Source: Legionella sp. (lineage in GTDB: Bacteria; Pseudomonadota; Gammaproteobacteria; Legionellales; Legionellaceae). From it: DNA of 36,377 bases. The translations under genes and the position numbers were made by a program. The stretch lies in NCBI GenBank assembly GCA_031291115.1, contig JARLJQ010000039.1, positions 1-36,377 on the forward strand, read 5' to 3'. The notes below the pieces were generated by a model. The model was not told the origin of the DNA. It made no database searches and was given only the letters and a program-made list of their open reading frames with translations. Shown piece after piece: positions 34,954 through 36,377 of the stretch. Positions within the stretch are counted from its first letter, which is position 1. Every line of letters starts with the position of its first letter.

Positions 34954-36141
34954 TTAATTATTGAGAGCTAATTTTTCTGCCCAGATATGACGAGAATATG
35001 TAAAGTAATTTAATAGGGACATTAACGCGATACCGGTGATGATGATTAGGTTTTCTTGCAGCGCGCCACTCCCAAAACAGAAAATACCAAGACGTAACCA
35101 GTAGCTTTGTATGTAAATAGTACTGATTGAATAAAGTGAGAAAATGATCAGGCGCTGTATTTTTAAGGCACGTGTTGTCTTTGTTTGTAAGTTAAAAGTA
35201 ATTTTATTATTTAAAATAAAATTATTAATAATGGCTGCAGTTACTGCGATTTGTGATGCACTAAAAGGTGAAAAATATAAGTAATCGCGTAGTATATTGT
35301 ATACGCTAAATTGCACAATCATGCCTAAGGAGCCTACAAAGCACATTTTTAAATAGTACTTTAGTTCGTAATAACGCAAAATAAAAACAACTCTTAATGA
35401 GTCGATGATGCTGTTTCTGGGTAATTTGCTGTCGCCTTTGTTGCGATCAATAAAATCGATAGGGTGCTCGTAAATTGTTGCTTTATTTTTATGTAAGATC
35501 CAAAGCAGTTGTAGTTTATAAGCGTAATGATTAGTCAGAAACTGTTTGGGAAGAGCTTTTAATAAATGCTGACGCCGTGTTGCCCGAAAGCCACTGGTAA
35601 AATCCTTGTATTTGAATGTGAGTACAGCGCGGGCAACGTAGTTACCCAAAACGGAAAATAATTTTCGATGAAAAGCCCAGTCTTTTGGGATGCTACCACC
35701 AGCTACATAACGGCTTCCTAGCACACAATCACAGTTTTGTAAGACTTCCAACATGGGTGCTATGTATTTAGGCTGGTGTGATAAGTCGGCATCAAATTCA
35801 AAAACAATGTCTGCATTCAGAGTAGATAAAGCATATTTCATTGCTTGCAGGTAAGCAGAGCCTAAACCTGATTTTTGCTGTTCTATTTGTAAATGCAAAT
35901 TGGGGTAGTCTTTTTGTATCGTAGTAACGATTTGCCTGGTGTTATCGGTAGAAGCACTATCAAAAATCAGAATATGTACTTCGTGGTCAGGCAGTGATTC
36001 CGTGGCTGCAAAAACTTGTTGGATCGTAGATTGAATGACCGACTCTTCATTATGAGTTGGAATAATGATAACAACGTTCTCTTTTGCTGATGGATTTGGT
36101 GCTGCACAATCGGCAATGGGCTTATTTGTATCAGGAATCAA
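34954..36141 (-). CDS. GT2 polyprenyl-phosphate glycosyltransferase fused to GtrA domain
   Basis: Residues ~22-245 are a DPM1/GtrB-like GT2 domain: VVIIIPTHNEE, Asp61 in IFDSAST, the metal-binding DAD (117-119) in FEFDADLSHQP, GSRYVAGGS (142-150) and DFTSGFRATRR. It would transfer a sugar from a nucleotide donor to polyprenyl phosphate on the cytosolic face. Residues ~264-390 are a GtrA-like domain with four membrane helices, starting YLKMCFVGSLGMIVQFSVYN and containing NNFILNNKITF, thought to help flip the lipid-linked sugar. The start appears to be TTG (36141): no in-frame ATG lies between the upstream stop and the GT2 core, and the ribosome site is weak. Cotranscribed with the GT39-like gene. 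Confidence 0.88.
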   Translation of the reverse strand: MIPDTNKPIADCAAPNPSAKENVVIIIPTHNEESVIQSTIQQVFAATESLPDHEVHILIFDSASTDNTRQIVTTIQKDYPNLHLQIEQQKSGLGSAYLQAMKYALSTLNADIVFEFDADLSHQPKYIAPMLEVLQNCDCVLGSRYVAGGSIPKDWAFHRKLFSVLGNYVARAVLTFKYKDFTSGFRATRRQHLLKALPKQFLTNHYAYKLQLLWILHKNKATIYEHPIDFIDRNKGDSKLPRNSIIDSLRVVFILRYYELKYYLKMCFVGSLGMIVQFSVYNILRDYLYFSPFSASQIAVTAAIINNFILNNKITFNLQTKTTRALKIQRLIIFSLYSISTIYIQSYWLRLGIFCFGSGALQENLIIITGIALMSLLNYFTYSRHIWAEKLALNN

Positions 36142-36288
36142 CTTATAACTCGGATTGTATGGAGGTTTTGGAGGTTATTGTATCAATTAGTATCCGTAAA
36201 AAAAAGAACTATTTTTGTTCGGTTTTTGTCCCGAATGCAGCGAAGGATTGTAAGTCTAAAAATTGTTATATTAGGAAGTAAGAGAGTT

Positions 36289-36310
36289 GCCCTTTGCAAA
36301 TACAAAGGGC
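36289..36310. other. Small hairpin before the window end
   Basis: GCCCTTTG at 36289-36296 pairs perfectly with 36303-36310 around a 6-nt loop. No U-run follows on either strand, so it is a poor intrinsic terminator. It opens a final block (36311-36377) that looks richer in G and C than the surroundings and has no open frame I trust. A family-A-like scrap (GCAGCGAAGGAT, 36237-36248) lies just before. The block may be one end of a repeat or RNA gene continuing past the window. Confidence 0.4.
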
Positions 36311-36377
36311 TCGGGCGTGAGCGACCGTCGAAGGATAGGTTTCACCAACCGAGGAGATCAAGGTACTCTAGCCCAGC

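Noticed and set aside
36237..36377. tRNA or rRNA gene at the window end
   Set aside because: The hairpin and following bases do not form a cloverleaf, and no 16S, 23S or 5S signature was recognised.

Overview
AT-rich gammaproteobacterial chromosome, most likely from the genus Legionella or a close relative. This is inferred from the character of the housekeeping proteins (LigA, DnaE, RmuC, MltA), the low GC coding style, the many small or membrane proteins of unknown function, and the dispersed palindromic repeats between genes. No 16S or other taxonomic marker lies in the window, so the genus is an inference. No rRNA, tRNA, CRISPR array, integrase or transposase gene was seen.

Layout. 1-4100: a small coiled-coil protein preceded by a 27-bp direct repeat; a class-3-like aldehyde dehydrogenase (minus); a secreted protein made of two cysteine modules; an exported glutathione peroxidase; a small membrane protein. 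4200-6602 (minus): a secreted protein, possibly DUF4785, coupled to rmuC. 6839-17021 (plus): ligA; a three-gene peptide-type ABC import operon without an ATPase gene; dnaE. 17053-19285 (minus): a small membrane protein and a hisC-phhB pair. 19533-23597 (minus): two adjacent paralogues that join an FAD-monooxygenase-like domain to a helical, TPR-like domain. 23760-25609 (plus): three minor (pseudo)pilin genes followed 3 bp later by a GIY-YIG nuclease. 26010-28846 (plus): an AaeA/AaeB-like efflux pair. 29029-31141: mltA and a convergent exported polysaccharide deacetylase, sharing a clear terminator hairpin. 31388-36141: a polytopic membrane protein, a small cytosolic protein, and a two-gene cassette in which a GT2 polyprenyl-phosphate glycosyltransferase fused to a GtrA domain precedes a GT39-like membrane glycosyltransferase. 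The last ~70 bases look more GC-rich and are unexplained.

Non-coding structure is a main theme. Family A is a ~86-bp palindrome with about 30-bp arms, seen at 2795, 13422 and 32974, plus partial arms. Family B is a 210-bp MITE-like element at 17539-17748 with 27-bp terminal inverted repeats and a nested inner palindrome; truncated or rearranged relatives lie at 19361, 3499 and 25641-25813. A third palindromic element (31211-31372) has a perfect 24-bp stem. None encodes a protein.

The least familiar biology is the tandem flavoprotein/TPR pair. Next are the duplicated CxC secreted protein, the ABC importer whose binding protein carries a C-terminal membrane anchor, the minor-pilin/GIY-YIG operon and the compact Gtr-like glycosylation cassette. 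All family assignments come from reading motifs by eye; no database search was run.
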